A DNA stretch of 9,631 bases, taken from NCBI GenBank assembly GCA_029861795.1, contig JAOTYS010000151.1, positions 1 through 9,631 on the forward strand, written 5' to 3'. How positions within the stretch are numbered: position 1 is the first letter of the stretch; each line of letters begins with the position of its first letter. The notes beneath the pieces were generated by a model. The model was not told the origin of the DNA, searched no databases, and was given only the letters and a program-made list of their open reading frames with translations. A program made the position numbers and the translations under genes. The DNA comes from Gammaproteobacteria bacterium. GTDB taxonomy: Bacteria; Pseudomonadota; Gammaproteobacteria; Arenicellales; JAOTYS01. Positions 1 through 6,000 of the stretch are shown here, piece after piece.

Positions 1-578
1 GCCCGCCGAGAACAGAGATAGACCAGGAACTTGCGCGTTGGCACGACGAGGCAGTGGGTTACAAGATTCGTTATATCCCCGCTAACCTTCCAGATCTGGC
101 TAAGACGCCGGCGGTAAATAGTTACGAATACGAAGGCGAGAACCCCAAGACATCCGATCAGGCTATGGCGGCCACACTTGGGAAGCTTGAGTACACCGAG
201 CATCCCGACTCGGATATGGAGATCTGCATGCCAAGGCAGGCTTTAGAGATTTTTGTCGCAGGTCAAGGGCAATGGAGTGAGCTAAAGCAAGAGGCTCGTA
301 TTGAACAACTAGATCATCTTAGAGATTTGGTGCAGGAGCTTTACCCTGGGTTGCGCATATACTTGTATGATGCGCGCGAGTTTTTCTCCGCCCCCTACAC
401 CGTGTTCGGTCCAAAGAGGGCCGCCATCTACATCGGTCAAATGTACTTCGTGTTTAATACCACCGATCACATTCGCGTTCTGATTCGGCATTTCGATGAT
501 CTGGTACGGGCGGCGACTGTGCAGTGCAATGAAATTACCGCGTTCCTAGATCAGCTGCGTGCTCGGGTCGCAAGGTAG
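1..578 (+). CDS. Probable transcriptional regulator, C-terminal part (5' end outside window)
   Basis: The frame is open from the window edge (first full codon at 3) to the TAG at 576-578, giving 191 visible residues. A GTG at 54 is possible as a start, but the in-frame upstream residues (PPRTEIDQELARWHDEA) look like the end of a DNA-binding or linker region, so I read the gene as entering from the left. The visible part is soluble, with no membrane segment. Its layout resembles the sensor-like C-terminal domain (DUF5753 type) found behind Xre-family helix-turn-helix domains: a 'MPRQALEIFV' strand, a helix with 'RIEQLDHLRDLVQELYPGLRIYLYD', a 'GPKRAAIYIGQMYFVF' strand pair, and a final helix with RHFDDLVRAAT. 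The helix-turn-helix itself is not in the window. The family assignment is an inference from layout, not from a diagnostic motif. The next gene starts about 36 bp downstream on the same strand. Confidence 0.5.
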   Translation, partial: PPRTEIDQELARWHDEAVGYKIRYIPANLPDLAKTPAVNSYEYEGENPKTSDQAMAATLGKLEYTEHPDSDMEICMPRQALEIFVAGQGQWSELKQEARIEQLDHLRDLVQELYPGLRIYLYDAREFFSAPYTVFGPKRAAIYIGQMYFVFNTTDHIRVLIRHFDDLVRAATVQCNEITAFLDQLRARVAR

Positions 579-614
579 TGGTGGGGATAGGGCGCCACTT
601 CTTCGTTGCTAGTT

Positions 615-1400
615 ATGAACTCTGAGTTTAGTAAGCGCTGCATCCAGTTGGCAGGGCGCTTGGCGGATGCAGCGAGGAACATCGTTCTGCAGCATTATCG
701 GACCGATGTTGCGGTCGAAGTGAAGCCGGATCAGAGTCCGGTGACAGCCGCAGATCGAGACGTGGAAGCGGAACTTCGGCGTTTGATCACAGCCGAGTTT
801 CCTGATCATGGCATCGTAGGGGAGGAGTACTCAGCCTATCAGAGTGAAGCGGAATATGTTTGGGTACTCGATCCCATTGACGGTACCAAAGCGTTCATCT
901 GTGGGATTCCGGTATTTGGGACTTTGATAGGGTTGGCGCAACACGGCAAGCCAATTCTCGGTGTGATCGATCAACCGGTACTGCGCGAACGCTGGATAGG
1001 CGGTGTCGATTATCCAACCATGCTTAACGATCGGCCGGTTCGCACACGCGCTTGCAAAACTTGGGATAGCGCCACGGTGTGTGCCACTACCCCGGACATG
1101 TTCACAGGACGAGATCAGAAATCATTCCAACGGGTGCAACACGAGACCAAGTGGGTTCGCTACGGCACGGATTGTTATGCATATGGGTTGCTCGCAACTG
1201 GACTTGTGGATTTGGTAATTGAGGCCGACGTGAAGGTGCACGATTACATAGGTCCCGCGGCAGTGATCGCGGGTGCGGGTGGGTTGGTGACGGATTGGAC
1301 GGGCGCATCAGTCGATCTCAACACACCCACCGATCATATTATCGCGGCCGGCGATAGCGCCATGCAAAAGCAAGCGCTGGCGTTCTTAGGCGGCGACTAA
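615..1400 (+). CDS. hisN: Inositol-monophosphatase-family phosphatase, probably histidinol-phosphatase
   Basis: This is a magnesium-dependent sugar/alcohol phosphatase of the IMPase family. From the ATG at 615 it is 261 residues, the usual family length. The metal-site motifs are present in order: GEE (about 69-71), the signature DPIDGTKAF (about 86-94) with both Asp residues, and the C-terminal VHDYIGPAAVIAGAGG segment (Asp about 210), followed by LVTDWTG. The way 'DGTKAFICGIPVFGTLIGL' and 'VHDY...GAGG..TDWTG' are built is typical of HisN-type enzymes, which remove phosphate from L-histidinol phosphate in histidine synthesis. Plain inositol-1-phosphatase or 3'(2'),5'-bisphosphate nucleotidase (CysQ) activity cannot be excluded. 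No other his gene is nearby. The start is uncertain: an in-frame TTG lies at 606, and neither start has a clear Shine-Dalgarno; the ATG is preferred because the family starts a few residues before the first helix. Confidence 0.85.
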   Translation: MNSEFSKRCIQLAGRLADAARNIVLQHYRTDVAVEVKPDQSPVTAADRDVEAELRRLITAEFPDHGIVGEEYSAYQSEAEYVWVLDPIDGTKAFICGIPVFGTLIGLAQHGKPILGVIDQPVLRERWIGGVDYPTMLNDRPVRTRACKTWDSATVCATTPDMFTGRDQKSFQRVQHETKWVRYGTDCYAYGLLATGLVDLVIEADVKVHDYIGPAAVIAGAGGLVTDWTGASVDLNTPTDHIIAAGDSAMQKQALAFLGGD

Positions 1401-1482
1401 GAAGGGGGCGCTTTCATAACACAACCTCTGATTGTTTTTCTGGTCACGCAATGTGGCGACATTCCATAGTGGCTTAAATAAG

Positions 1483-1488
1483 AAGGAG
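1483..1488 (+). promoter_or_regulatory. Ribosome binding site that sets the start of the cyclotransferase gene
   Basis: AAGGAG lies 7 bases before the GTG at 1496. Another in-frame GTG at 1490 is only one base away from this site, too close to be used. This favours the 1496 start. Confidence 0.75.
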
Positions 1489-1495
1489 CGTGCCC

Positions 1496-2221
1496 GTGTC
1501 CACAACAAATGACCCGTTTGTTCACCTTCCCGACCTGCGTCAAAAAATCCTAGAACCGGCTAAGTCCAGTTTCCGAAAGCTTGACCTCGCCGTGCTCGAT
1601 GAACAAATGCGGAAAGTTGGCGCCCCCGCAGATTGGCGCCACAGTGATGATTTCAGGGAAGCCTCGCGCCTAGAGACTTTGGCTGGCCGGTTGGACCGCG
1701 ATCTTTGGGTCTTTGCCTACGCTTCGCTTATGTGGGACCCGGCTTTCCACTTCAGCGAGGTCCGCTCCGCCATTGTCACCGGCTTTCAACGCAGATTTTG
1801 TGTGAAGTCTGAGCTTGGTCGGGGCACGCTGGAAAAACCGGGGCTTATGGCCGGGCTAGATGTGGGGGGCACGTGCCATGGCCTTGCATTCCGCGTCAAT
1901 CGGGATCGTTTAGAGGAAGAAACCAAAATCATCTGGCGCCGGGAAATGCTCTTGCATGCCTACAAACCGGTATTCTTGTGCCTAGACACCCCGCAAGGAC
2001 CAATCGAAGCGCTGGCATTCATCGTCGATCACAGTGCGAAGCGATATCTCCCAAACATCACGCTGGAACAGACTGCACGTTACATGGCAACTGGGGCGGG
2101 GGTATTCGGATCAAGCCTGGAGTACCTTGAAAGCCTCGCCGATCACTTCGAAGTGCTTGGCATTGAGGATGATGCTCTATATGTTCTTCGCGATTGCGCG
2201 CGCCAGATTGCCCAAGGTTGA
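1496..2221 (+). CDS. ChaC-like gamma-glutamylcyclotransferase
   Basis: The 241-residue product belongs to the ChaC/gamma-glutamylcyclotransferase family, cytosolic enzymes that cleave gamma-glutamyl peptides such as glutathione, releasing 5-oxoproline. The substrate-binding loop is at about residues 73-80 (FAYASLMW, the counterpart of the usual YGSL loop). A conserved 'SELGRGTLEKPGLMAGLD' follows, then GTCHGLAFRV, and the catalytic-type Glu lies in WRREM (Glu about 150). The 'YLPNITLEQTARYMATGAG' and 'GSSLEYLESLADHFEVLGI' segments match the helical C-terminal end of bacterial ChaC proteins. An N-terminal extension of about 65 polar residues precedes the catalytic core. The third residue of the loop is Ala where Gly is more usual. 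No signal peptide is seen. It lies 95 bp after the phosphatase gene, with its own good ribosome site, and ends 67 bp from the convergent hydrolase gene. Substrate is inferred from the family. Confidence 0.85.
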   Translation: MSTTNDPFVHLPDLRQKILEPAKSSFRKLDLAVLDEQMRKVGAPADWRHSDDFREASRLETLAGRLDRDLWVFAYASLMWDPAFHFSEVRSAIVTGFQRRFCVKSELGRGTLEKPGLMAGLDVGGTCHGLAFRVNRDRLEEETKIIWRREMLLHAYKPVFLCLDTPQGPIEALAFIVDHSAKRYLPNITLEQTARYMATGAGVFGSSLEYLESLADHFEVLGIEDDALYVLRDCARQIAQG

Positions 2222-2288
2222 AGGCTGACTGAATCAATGGCCATAGAAGGTGGCAACATCTCGCGATCTCAAATTGTTCGTATAGAGT

Positions 2289-3167
2289 TCAAGCAACGAA
2301 CTGCTCGATGACTTGCGCAAGACGTTGCGGCTGATCGTGATGCAGCATGTGGCCGCAGTCGTCGATGATCACTTCTTTGAGATTAGAAAAGCAAACGGCT
2401 CGCCTCGCGTCCGCGTCTTTGGGGATGAACTTGACCATATGCTCAGACTTGGCACCGGCCACGAACAAAGTCGGTGCCGAGATCTGTCGCCAGCACGCTT
2501 CCGCCTCTTCACGCCGATACAGCACTGGATTGGGTAGTTTGTGTGCGGGATCCGCTTTGGGAATGAAGCCTTGTGCGTCCTCTTTACTCCACTGCCCGGC
2601 CACAAACAATGCCCTGTCTTTTGGTAGATAGGGGTTTCGCGCGCGCAGAAAGTCGGCGAACTCCATCAGCGACCCGAAGTGTCGAAACGATGCCGGTTCA
2701 TTGAGTGCGTTTAACCAACTACGGTAGCGTCCCGGCGCTTCTTTGGGGTCAGTGGGAGGAAGACCCAAGCCTTCTAGATTGATCAAACTCCGAATCCTTT
2801 CAGGGCGCACGCCGGCATATAAGCAAGCGACGTTTCCACCCATGCTGTGGCCAATGAGATTGACCGATTGATCGGGGCTGTAGATATGAAGCAGTGCCTC
2901 TAAGTCGGCCAAGTAATCTGGAAACCAATAGCCGCTCACACACCATTCGCTTTCGCCAAAACCTCGTAAGTCCGGTGCGATGACATACCAGTTGTCGGCG
3001 AGATAATCCGCGACGAATTGAAAAGTGGAGCCGCAGTCCATCCAACCATGTAGCAACAGCAATGGGGTTGCGTGATCGTCACCCCAGCAACTGACGTGAT
3101 TCCGAAGTCCTCGGATAGTGTGGTAATGCGACACTGCCAGGTGTTTTGGCACATAAGGTGTTGCCAT
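2289..3167 (-). CDS. Alpha/beta-fold hydrolase
   Basis: The 292-residue protein has the classic alpha/beta hydrolase pattern: an oxyanion-hole loop LLLLHGWMD (HGW about 40-42), APDLRGFGES (65-73), the nucleophile elbow IGHSMGGN with Ser at about 108, and a C-terminal DDCGHMLHHDQP with the catalytic His at about 273. The usual acid position after strand 7 reads 'APTLFVAGAKSEHM' and has no Asp; the acid may be Glu242 there or Glu132 in NLEG after strand 6, as in some dehalogenase and MEST/SERHL-like relatives. No signal peptide is present, so it is probably cytosolic. The ATG at 3167 follows the upstream oxidoreductase stop by only 3 bp, with GAAGGA (3175-3180) inside the end of that gene, so the two are probably cotranscribed and translationally coupled. 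Substrate is unknown; esterase, lipase or epoxide-hydrolase-like roles are possible. Confidence 0.88.
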   Translation of the reverse strand: MATPYVPKHLAVSHYHTIRGLRNHVSCWGDDHATPLLLLHGWMDCGSTFQFVADYLADNWYVIAPDLRGFGESEWCVSGYWFPDYLADLEALLHIYSPDQSVNLIGHSMGGNVACLYAGVRPERIRSLINLEGLGLPPTDPKEAPGRYRSWLNALNEPASFRHFGSLMEFADFLRARNPYLPKDRALFVAGQWSKEDAQGFIPKADPAHKLPNPVLYRREEAEACWRQISAPTLFVAGAKSEHMVKFIPKDADARRAVCFSNLKEVIIDDCGHMLHHDQPQRLAQVIEQFVA

Positions 3168-3170
3168 GGG

Positions 3171-4514
3171 CTAGTCCTTCAGCACGCATTTTTGGTACAG
3201 ATCAACGAAACGACCAGTGGGATCATACCGAGACTTCAATTTTTCAAAAGAACGCTTGTCATAAATATTCCAGAATTCCTCAGACGTGAAATAAGCATCG
3301 GAATATAGTGATTTGATCCCGCCGAGCTCAGTTACTTTTGTTTCAATTTTGCGATTGTAGTGACCGGGTGGCCGCTTTTCGCGCCCTCTCACCGAGCCCC
3401 AAAAACCGAAGTTTATATACAGAATATTCGGATCCATCGGATAAAGACCGAATGTTACGTCAGGACGGTAGGCGCGGACGGGGCAAATCCAGATGGGACT
3501 CATCCGGATTTCTTCTTGAAAGAATTTTAAGAACTCGGCCGCATTCTCGATGGGAATATCGACGTCCTGAATCACAGACTCTTTGTTGACCCCCATTATG
3601 CGATTGCCCATTCGGGTAAGACCCCATCTGTCGTTCCAGCGCATTACTTTGGTATAGGTAGTGGAGTTTAAGCGCGACTTGCCGACTAGCCTGCGAATGA
3701 TGGGGTTCTGTACAAACAGGTTCTTCGAGCACCAGAACCAGTCGGTATCCCAACGCCAGATGTAATCATGGGTTGTGAGATAGTCGGTGGCGTTAGTGCG
3801 GATAGAGCGATAGTAGATATGCTCGAAGGTGTAGTCGCTGGTGTAGGGTGCTTCATCGGTAAACCTTCCGCTGGTGATATACAACTCGTTGGAACCGAAC
3901 ACGCTGCCGTCGATGAAGTCAAAATCCTTTGAGCAATTTTCTTTGAGAGCTTCAAAGTAGTGGTCCGGGTCAGAGTATCTTGTGTGGGATAGCGCTACAT
4001 ATGGTTTAACGGGAACGGTTTTGGCCTTGAGTTTGAGCACGTATCCTAGCGTTCCATAGGAATTGGGAAGTCCGAAGAACAAATCCCTGTGCTCATTCTC
4101 CGGGGTGCATACCACGACTTCTCCATCCCCAAGTAGCACTTCCATTTCCTCTATAGTTTCGTGCACTAGGCCGTATTTAAACGACGAAGATTCAATACCG
4201 ACGCCGGAGATTGCACCCCCAATAGTGATCGATTTCAGTTGAGGCACAACCGCCGGCATGACCCCGTGGGGGAGGGTGGTATCCACCAACGCTTGATATG
4301 TCGTCATGCCTTCCACTTCGACGGTACCTTTATCGGCATCGAGATGCAGCACCGAGTTAAGGTCGCGGACCGAAAGTCTGCGCTTTTTTTCTTTGTGACG
4401 GCTACGAAATAGATTGGACGTAGATTTGTCCAGAACCACCGGCGATTGATCGTTCTGCGATCGGATTTCTCCGATTAGTCGCTGTTTTTTTTGTTGGTAC
4501 GAAGTCGTCGCCAT
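3171..4514 (-). CDS. FAD-binding oxidoreductase, DHCR24-like (vanillyl-alcohol-oxidase superfamily)
   Basis: The 447-residue protein carries an N-terminal FAD-binding (PCMH type) domain: RLSVRDLNSVLHLD, then VEVEGMTTYQALVD, then the flavin-contact region SITIGGAISGVGIESSSFKYG (about 95-115), LLGDGEVV, and PNSYGTLGYVL (about 150-160). The GIESSS..YGL and CTPEN..DLFF..P.S.GTLG segments, a mid-protein NPIIRRLVGK-type stretch, 'SPIWICPVR' and the C-terminal FEKLKSRYDPTGRF closely follow the layout of 24-dehydrocholesterol reductase. Bacterial relatives include reductases acting on methylene fatty acids (BfaA type). The likely reaction is flavin-dependent reduction or oxidation of a C=C bond in a lipid; substrate is not shown. 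No membrane helix is obvious. The ATG at 4514 is chosen over an in-frame TTG at 4532 because GAGA lies 6 bases before it. It is the first gene of an operon with the downstream hydrolase. Confidence 0.82.
   Translation of the reverse strand: MATTSYQQKKQRLIGEIRSQNDQSPVVLDKSTSNLFRSRHKEKKRRLSVRDLNSVLHLDADKGTVEVEGMTTYQALVDTTLPHGVMPAVVPQLKSITIGGAISGVGIESSSFKYGLVHETIEEMEVLLGDGEVVVCTPENEHRDLFFGLPNSYGTLGYVLKLKAKTVPVKPYVALSHTRYSDPDHYFEALKENCSKDFDFIDGSVFGSNELYITSGRFTDEAPYTSDYTFEHIYYRSIRTNATDYLTTHDYIWRWDTDWFWCSKNLFVQNPIIRRLVGKSRLNSTTYTKVMRWNDRWGLTRMGNRIMGVNKESVIQDVDIPIENAAEFLKFFQEEIRMSPIWICPVRAYRPDVTFGLYPMDPNILYINFGFWGSVRGREKRPPGHYNRKIETKVTELGGIKSLYSDAYFTSEEFWNIYDKRSFEKLKSRYDPTGRFVDLYQKCVLKD
3175..3180 (-). 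promoter_or_regulatory. Ribosome binding site of the hydrolase gene, inside the oxidoreductase 3' end
   Basis: Reading on the - strand, GAAGGA lies 7 bases before the hydrolase ATG and overlaps the last sense codons of the oxidoreductase. This arrangement supports translational coupling of the two genes. Confidence 0.65.
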
Positions 4515-4532
4515 TGCGTATCTCGGCTGCAA

Positions 4533-4677
4533 GCTCGAGGGTGCGCATGATCTCAGGGCTCACTCGCTCAGGCAAGATGGCGGGTGGGTCATCGAAAAAT
4601 ATATCTGTTCCTATCAAGCAGGTCTCCGTCATTCCGTACGCCGGTGAGCGGCGAGCCGGGTCGCACGCCCATGACCG
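4533..4677 (-). pseudogene. Possible acyl-CoA-synthetase-like remnant upstream of the oxidoreductase
   Basis: An open stretch on the - strand runs from just after a TAG at 4678-4680 into the oxidoreductase start region. It contains 'SPAYGMTETCLIGTDIFF' followed by DDPPAILPERVSPEI. YGMTET matches the conserved A5 motif (YGxTE) of AMP-forming acyl-CoA synthetases, and DDPP-like residues occur not far after it in several of them. The rest of such an enzyme is absent. The same frame continues another 130 bp inside the oxidoreductase gene, where the residues stop looking protein-like. This could be a fragment left by deletion, or coincidence; the motif is the only evidence. Confidence 0.25.
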
Positions 4678-4744
4678 CTATCCATGCTTAAAGGATAGTT
4701 TGTTCCCCTGAAGACGAACCTACATATGATTTGTTGGAGCTCTT

Positions 4745-4766
4745 GTAGGTACGCCTTTAGGCGTAC
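4745..4766 (+). repeat. REP-like palindrome with GTAG head
   Basis: GTAG (4745-4748) is followed directly by the perfect 7-bp stem GTACGCC / GGCGTAC with the loop TTTA (4749-4766). GTAG followed by a short GC-rich palindrome is the hallmark of REP elements mobilised by REP-associated tyrosine transposases in Gammaproteobacteria. Only one good copy is in the window, so repetitiveness cannot be shown here. Confidence 0.5.
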
Positions 4767-4776
4767 AAATATTTTC

Positions 4777-4796
4777 TAGCCGAAATCTTTTGGCTA
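4777..4796 (-). repeat. Second small hairpin, opposite orientation, possibly a REP partner
   Basis: TAGCC-G-AAA / TTTGGCTA forms an 8-bp stem with one bulged base. On the - strand it starts with GTAG (4797-4794), like the head of the neighbouring REP-like palindrome. Two inverted units about 10 bp apart would be the layout of a BIME (paired REP units), but the stem sequence is unlike its neighbour. Confidence 0.25.
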
Positions 4797-5053
4797 CTGA
4801 GGCACCCTCGAAAAATCATCGCATCATTAGCAGTTCCTTATACAACCCACGATAGTGACGAGAGATCCTGACCACGAATGGAAACAAATTGTAAAAGCCG
4901 CGCGAAATGTGCTTCTGGCATTTAGACGAGAAGAGCCCGAAAAGTGATAGGAAGAAGGGTATAGTCTGAGAGACTTGAGGTCAGGTTAGCCAGTTTGGTC
5001 CCCCACGTTTAAAGGTAATCTTCCTTGGCATGGCTAGATGACCTGATAACCTC

Positions 5054-5119
5054 GCCAAAAAAAAATCGACACCGACCCCTTTTTGGCTCTTTTTGCTTTT
5101 TGGCTCCTTTTTGGCTTTG
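5054..5119. repeat. Inverted repeat and TTTTTGGC direct-repeat cluster
   Basis: GCCAAAAA (5054-5061) and TTTTTGGC (5080-5087) form an 8-bp inverted repeat around a core containing TCGACACCGACCCC. The right arm is then repeated as TTTTTGC (5090-5096), TTTTTGGCTC (5097-5106) and TTTTTGGC (5108-5115). On the - strand the core reads GGGGTCGGTGTCGATTTTT; from memory, GGGGTC..GTCGA strings of this kind flank Y1-type transposase genes in Gammaproteobacteria. No neighbouring gene clearly ends here, so a terminator role is not favoured. Confidence 0.5.
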
Positions 5120-5238
5120 AGACCGTGCCGGGCCTGTGACTCCTCCTAACGATAACTATGGTACTGCAAGCTGACCCTATTGATGTGCCAAAGCATCATC
5201 TCTGGGCAAGAAATCGATCGGCTTAGTCTAGGTATCGA

Positions 5239-5418
5239 TTAGTTCGTTTTGAGAATGTGCCCACACATCTCAGCGACTTTCTCGGGCGCATGCTCGGCGG
5301 AGCATTGTTGATACTTCTCAAAACGCATGGCGGGATCTTCTTCCACTGCTTCGGTTGTGGCGCAAGCCCCTACCAGACTCATGGCGCTCAGAATTAAGAT
5401 TGTTCGTATGGTGTTCAT
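5239..5418 (-). CDS. Small lipoprotein of unknown function
   Basis: An intact 59-codon gene reads from ATG (5418-5416) to TAA (5241-5239). Residues 1-18 are a type II signal peptide (MNTIRTILILSAMSLVGA) with an Arg in the n-region and a hydrophobic core; the lipobox is LVGAC, so Cys19 would be the lipidated residue after cleavage. The mature peptide is about 41 residues, acidic at first (TTEAVEEDP) and then a predicted helix containing 'YQQCSAEHAPEKVAEMCGHI'. Cys39 and Cys52 are spaced CX12C and could form a disulfide or hold a ligand. AGGT (5430-5427) lies 8 bases before the ATG. No Asp follows Cys19 (Ala instead), so outer-membrane sorting would be expected under the E. coli rule. Family is not recognised. 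The flanking DNA is decayed, but this frame is clean. Confidence 0.72.
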   Translation of the reverse strand: MNTIRTILILSAMSLVGACATTEAVEEDPAMRFEKYQQCSAEHAPEKVAEMCGHILKTN

Positions 5419-5646
5419 GGATGCTTACCTGTGGTTTTGTTGTCAAGCGCCGCCGAGCATTGGTACGGACAGCACACATGTTAGGAGAAATATCAGTTTG
5501 CCTCCCCGGAAGTTTCATTTTATCTTGTATCAAGGATCAAGTCTTGCGATGTCATACCGTCCAGGGGGGTCGGCACTTGCGACGCAACATCGAGGTATAG
5601 GTAGCGCGTCTGTTAGGGATTTAGTTTCCCAGTGTTGTTGATCACA

Positions 5647-5871
5647 CTACGTTACGTGGCAATCGTCGAAGAACTGGGGGTCAAGATCAGTCGAATACGA
5701 TCCCTTTGATTTCTTTTGCGGTGGCTTCGATGATTCGCGCACTCCGGACCCTAATATAATAGTTAGCAGGTGCGGACCGCCAAAGTCTCAGTCGCCCGAG
5801 AGAAGCACAAAAGTATCAAATTCGTCCTTCTTGTCGAATCCGTCAAAAGCGAAATCGAGGGGTCCGAGTGA
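5647..5871 (-). pseudogene. Remnant of a possible NYN/LabA-type (PIN-like) nuclease domain
   Basis: The - strand frame starting after a TAG (5874-5872) reads 'FDGFDKKDEFDTFVLLSGD', then TGA (5790-5788), then DFGGPHLLTIILGSGVRE and on to a TAG at 5649-5647. NYN-domain proteins (DUF88/LabA) carry a helix ending in (Y/F)DT, a hydrophobic strand and the acidic metal-site motif SGDSDF followed by a helix and a strand with G..V. Here SGD-stop-DF is that motif with the Ser codon replaced by TGA. The N-terminal half is missing. A second frame over the 3' part (residues RIIEATAKEIKGIVFD) also looks protein-like, so a frameshift may be present as well. The match rests on one motif and its surroundings. 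Confidence 0.38.
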
Positions 5872-5932
5872 CTAAATCGGGCAATGGAAGGTTAGGAAAC
5901 GCTAGTTGTAGGGGGGCTGCGGTTCAGCTGTA

Positions 5933-5959
5933 AGGGGCGCACCGATTGGGTGCGCCCCT
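5933..5959 (-). terminator. Strong stem-loop downstream of the SPFH gene
   Basis: AGGGGCGCACC and GGTGCGCCCCT form a perfect 11-bp GC-rich stem with a 5-base loop (GATTG), 41 bp past the SPFH stop codon. On the - strand the sequence after the stem is TTACAG, not a T-run, so it is not a textbook intrinsic terminator. It may act as a 3' end stabiliser or a terminator needing factors. Confidence 0.5.
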
Positions 5960-6000
5960 AAAGTAAAATCACCGCTTTAGGATCTTGTCCCGAGATCAGA

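Larger units (their letters stand above)
4681..5238. other. Gene-poor stretch with repeats and coding remnants
   Basis: No intact gene is supported here. Reading on the - strand from an ATG at 5031, MPRKITFKRGGPNWLT is followed by one TGA (4981-4983). The same frame then stays open to 4816 and includes 'ISRGFYNLFPFVVRISRHYR' and GLYKELLMMR. Part of the same DNA read on the + strand (4831-4947) is also open and ends with 'EWKQIVKAARNVLLAFRR'. At most one of these is a real remnant. The - strand frame has the same direction as the neighbours and begins with a MPRK start that can be seen in Y1-type transposases, but this is weak. The stretch also holds the REP-like palindrome and the TTTTTGGC repeat cluster described separately. 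Confidence 0.4.
5419..6000. other. Intergenic stretch with one coding remnant and a terminal stem-loop
   Basis: Between the lipoprotein start and the end of the SPFH gene I see no intact gene. 5440-5640 carries only short open frames without ribosome sites or protein-like residues. 5647-5871 holds an NYN-like remnant on the - strand, and 5933-5959 a strong stem-loop; both are listed separately. No convincing promoter for the lipoprotein gene could be placed. Confidence 0.5.

Noticed and set aside
2222..2288. Possible bidirectional terminator between the convergent genes
   Set aside because: Only a TCGCGA palindrome is present; no stem of useful length or T-run was found on either strand.
5212..5240. 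AATCGAT / ATCGATT inverted repeat just after the lipoprotein stop as terminator
   Set aside because: The 7-bp AT-rich stem with a 15-base loop and no T-run is too weak, and AATCGATT is self-palindromic so the match is cheap.
5441..5446. TTGACA on the - strand upstream of the lipoprotein gene, as a -35 box
   Set aside because: A -10 at normal spacing would fall on the start codon (CATCCA), so transcription would begin inside the gene.
5327..5641. Open + strand frame of 104 codons
   Set aside because: It is antisense to the lipoprotein gene in its first part, lacks a ribosome site and has no protein-like pattern.
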